From DASQPA01 sp963757335 (GTDB lineage: Bacteria > Acidobacteriota > Thermoanaerobaculia > Multivoradales > UBA5704): a stretch of 64,000 nt of DNA. Positions 60,924 to 64,000 of the stretch are shown here, in pieces; within the stretch, counting starts at the first letter, position 1; every line of letters starts with the position of its first letter. Location of the stretch: assembly GCA_963757335.1 (NCBI GenBank), contig CAVWRJ010000008.1, forward strand, positions 1 to 64,000. Direction: 5' to 3'. Made by a program: the position numbers and the translations under genes. The notes below the pieces were generated by a model. That model was not told the origin of the DNA, ran no database searches, and saw only the letters and a program-made list of their open reading frames with translations.

Positions 60924-61622
60924 ATGGCAGACGAAGAGAAGAAGAGTGGGGTGGACTCGGAGGTCGCCGAGCTGGATCTGGACGGCGGCGACGCGGATCT
61001 GGAGTCCGTCATGCGCGAGGCGGTGGCGGCGGTCGAGGGGGTCGAGAGCGGCGCCGCGGCGCAAGCGACTGCCGGCAGCGCCTCTAGTTCTGAAGCCGAC
61101 GAGGTCGGCAAGCTGCGCCGGGAGATCGCCGATCTGCGCGACCGCTCGATGCGCACCCTCGCCGATTTCGACAACTTCAGGAAGCGCAGCGAGCGCGAGC
61201 GTCAGGACGCGAAGCGCTATGCCCTCTTGGAGCCGCTCCGCGACTTCCTCACGGTGGTCGACAACCTGGAGCGGGCGCTCAACTCCCAGGGCTCGTCCGA
61301 CGATCTGAAGCGCGGCGTCGAGATGACGCTCCGCCAGTTCCAGGATCAGCTGCGCCGGCACGGGGTGAAGGAGGTCGCGGCCAAGGGGGAGCCCTTCGAT
61401 CCGGCGCTCCACGAGGCGGTGATGCGCGAGGAGGACCCGACGGTCGACCGCCCGACGGTGGCCGAGGAGCTGCAGCGGGGCTACATGATGCACGAGCGGC
61501 TGCTGCGGCCGGCCATGGTGAAGGTCGCGGTGCCCGCCGAGAAGACGGCGACCCCCGGCGGTGCCGGGGGCGTTGGCGGCGTTGGCGGCATTGGCGGCAA
61601 CGGCGGTATCCCGATCCTGTAA
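60924..61622 (+). CDS. grpE: Nucleotide exchange factor GrpE
   Basis: A 232-residue DnaK co-chaperone. Acidic N-terminal extension (residues 1-60), long paired helix (KLRREIADLRDRSMRTLADFDNFRKRSERERQDAK), then the beta-wing (GVKEVAAKGEPFDPALHEAVMREE...VAEELQRGYMMHERLLRPAMVKVA). The C-terminus has a Gly/Val tract (GGVGGVGGIGGNGG) from a 9-bp DNA repeat, not typical of GrpE. Second gene of the hrcA operon, GGAG-type RBS. Confidence 0.95.
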   Translation: MADEEKKSGVDSEVAELDLDGGDADLESVMREAVAAVEGVESGAAAQATAGSASSSEADEVGKLRREIADLRDRSMRTLADFDNFRKRSERERQDAKRYALLEPLRDFLTVVDNLERALNSQGSSDDLKRGVEMTLRQFQDQLRRHGVKEVAAKGEPFDPALHEAVMREEDPTVDRPTVAEELQRGYMMHERLLRPAMVKVAVPAEKTATPGGAGGVGGVGGIGGNGGIPIL

Positions 61623-61841
61623 CCCGCGCTCGCCGGGCACGCTACAATACAGAGAACGATCCCCGCGTCCGCCGGCCGAACGACCGGCTACGCCCCTCTT
61701 CCCAGGCCGCGCCGCCTCTGCCGGTGCGCGCGCCGCGCCCGGCGGGCGCACCCATTGTGGGTAGGGACCTTAGGGTGGGGACCTGTGGATCGAGGGCGGG
61801 TGGGGTGGGGAGAACGAGTCGCTCGCGGGAGGCCAGCTGCT

Positions 61842-63671
<1,830 letters not shown>

Positions 63672-63676
63672 ACGAG

Positions 63677-64000
63677 ATGGCGACGACGAAACGCGATTTT
63701 TACGAGGTCCTGGGGGTCGCCAAAACCGCGGCCGCCGGGGAGATCAAGGCGTCCTACCGCAAGCTCGCGGTGCAATACCACCCCGACCGCAACCCGGGCG
63801 ACGCGGTGGCGGAGGAGAAGTTCAAAGAGGCGGCGGAAGCCTACGCGGTGCTCTCCGACGCCGACAAAAGGGCGCGCTACGACCGCTTCGGCCACCAGGG
63901 GGTTTCCGGCGCCGGGGCGGGCGGCTTCGATCCGACGATCTTCGCCGACTTCTCGGACATCCTGGGCGACCTCTTCGGATTGGGGGGCGGGCGGCGGGGC
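63677..64000 (+). CDS. dnaJ: Chaperone DnaJ, 5' part (cut by window end)
   Basis: J-domain at residues 7-72: DFYEVLGVAKTAAAGEIKAS, then YRKLAVQYHPDRNPGDAVAE with the HPD motif that stimulates DnaK, and SDADKRARYDRFGHQGV. The Gly/Phe region starts (GAGGFDPTIFADFSDILGDLFG). The zinc-finger and C-terminal domains lie beyond the window. It starts five bases after the dnaK stop. Confidence 0.95.
   Translation, partial: MATTKRDFYEVLGVAKTAAAGEIKASYRKLAVQYHPDRNPGDAVAEEKFKEAAEAYAVLSDADKRARYDRFGHQGVSGAGAGGFDPTIFADFSDILGDLFGLGGGRRG

Overview
The window reads as three or four pieces of soil-bacterial DNA joined end to end, not one coherent genome. Bases 1 to about 29,917 look like a high-GC actinobacterium of the Solirubrobacterales/Thermoleophilia type. 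The signs are SpoIIE/STAS partner-switching genes, secreted repeat proteins with Gly/Thr-rich C-terminal domains, MarR and YceI genes, a CoxL-like molybdenum hydroxylase and a P450. Bases 29,918 to about 36,498 look like a Solibacter-type acidobacterium: the 3' end of a monomeric NADP isocitrate dehydrogenase, a PadR regulator with an ADOP permease, a GH43 beta-xylosidase and the end of an MFS transporter. Bases 36,515 to about 37,330 carry two fragments that resemble Rhizobiales proteins. From about 37,361 to the end the genes resemble Thermoanaerobaculia-type Acidobacteriota and finish with hrcA-grpE-dnaK-dnaJ. Genes are cut mid-domain at 29,917 and at the poly-T run at 36,499-36,512, so an assembly chimera is the simplest reading. 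Many genes carry single-base frameshifts, as in low-coverage long-read data.

Actinobacterial part. A VapBC45-like toxin-antitoxin pair and an excisionase-like HTH gene lie beside an iteron-like array and a long palindrome (1.94-2.14 kb). Then follow a stand-alone Clp N-domain protein, a cNMP-binding protein, an IS256-family element with visible terminal inverted repeats, and a truncated IS110-family element. Next come a 56-residue-repeat secreted protein, a quinone oxidoreductase, a NERD protein, tRNA-Gly(GCC), a pentapeptide/STAS/GAF-SpoIIE-HATPase operon, tRNA-Cys(GCA) and a quinone-stress operon (MarR, YceI, FMN reductase, VOC dioxygenase). The segment ends with a molybdenum hydroxylase large subunit, a secreted aldose epimerase, a decayed or mis-sequenced P450 and two secreted proteins.

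Thermoanaerobaculia-like part. From 37.4 to 44.7 kb is a toxin-antitoxin island: DUF6036 pair, VapC pieces, RHH/PIN, HicAB, an antitoxin with a RelE remnant, and DUF433/DUF5615. It also holds a lower-GC operon of three membrane proteins, one split by an 853-bp IS5-family insertion with an exact TAA target duplication. Housekeeping genes follow: thymidine kinase, DUF2203, HAD, an A-type Fe-S carrier, YgfZ, and ribosomal protein S1 with a foreign C-terminus. An orphan Cys-rich RiPP (lanthipeptide-leader) precursor lies among them, then a vapBC cassette flanked by 34-bp direct repeats, HigBA, a pterin dehydratase-like gene and the heat-shock operon behind a CIRCE element.

The most unusual signals are all in this last part: a three-copy hairpin element with compensatory changes in its stems, two arrays of a 20/21-bp tandem repeat, the orphan RiPP precursor, the direct-repeat-bounded vapBC cassette, and the membrane-protein operon of unknown function.
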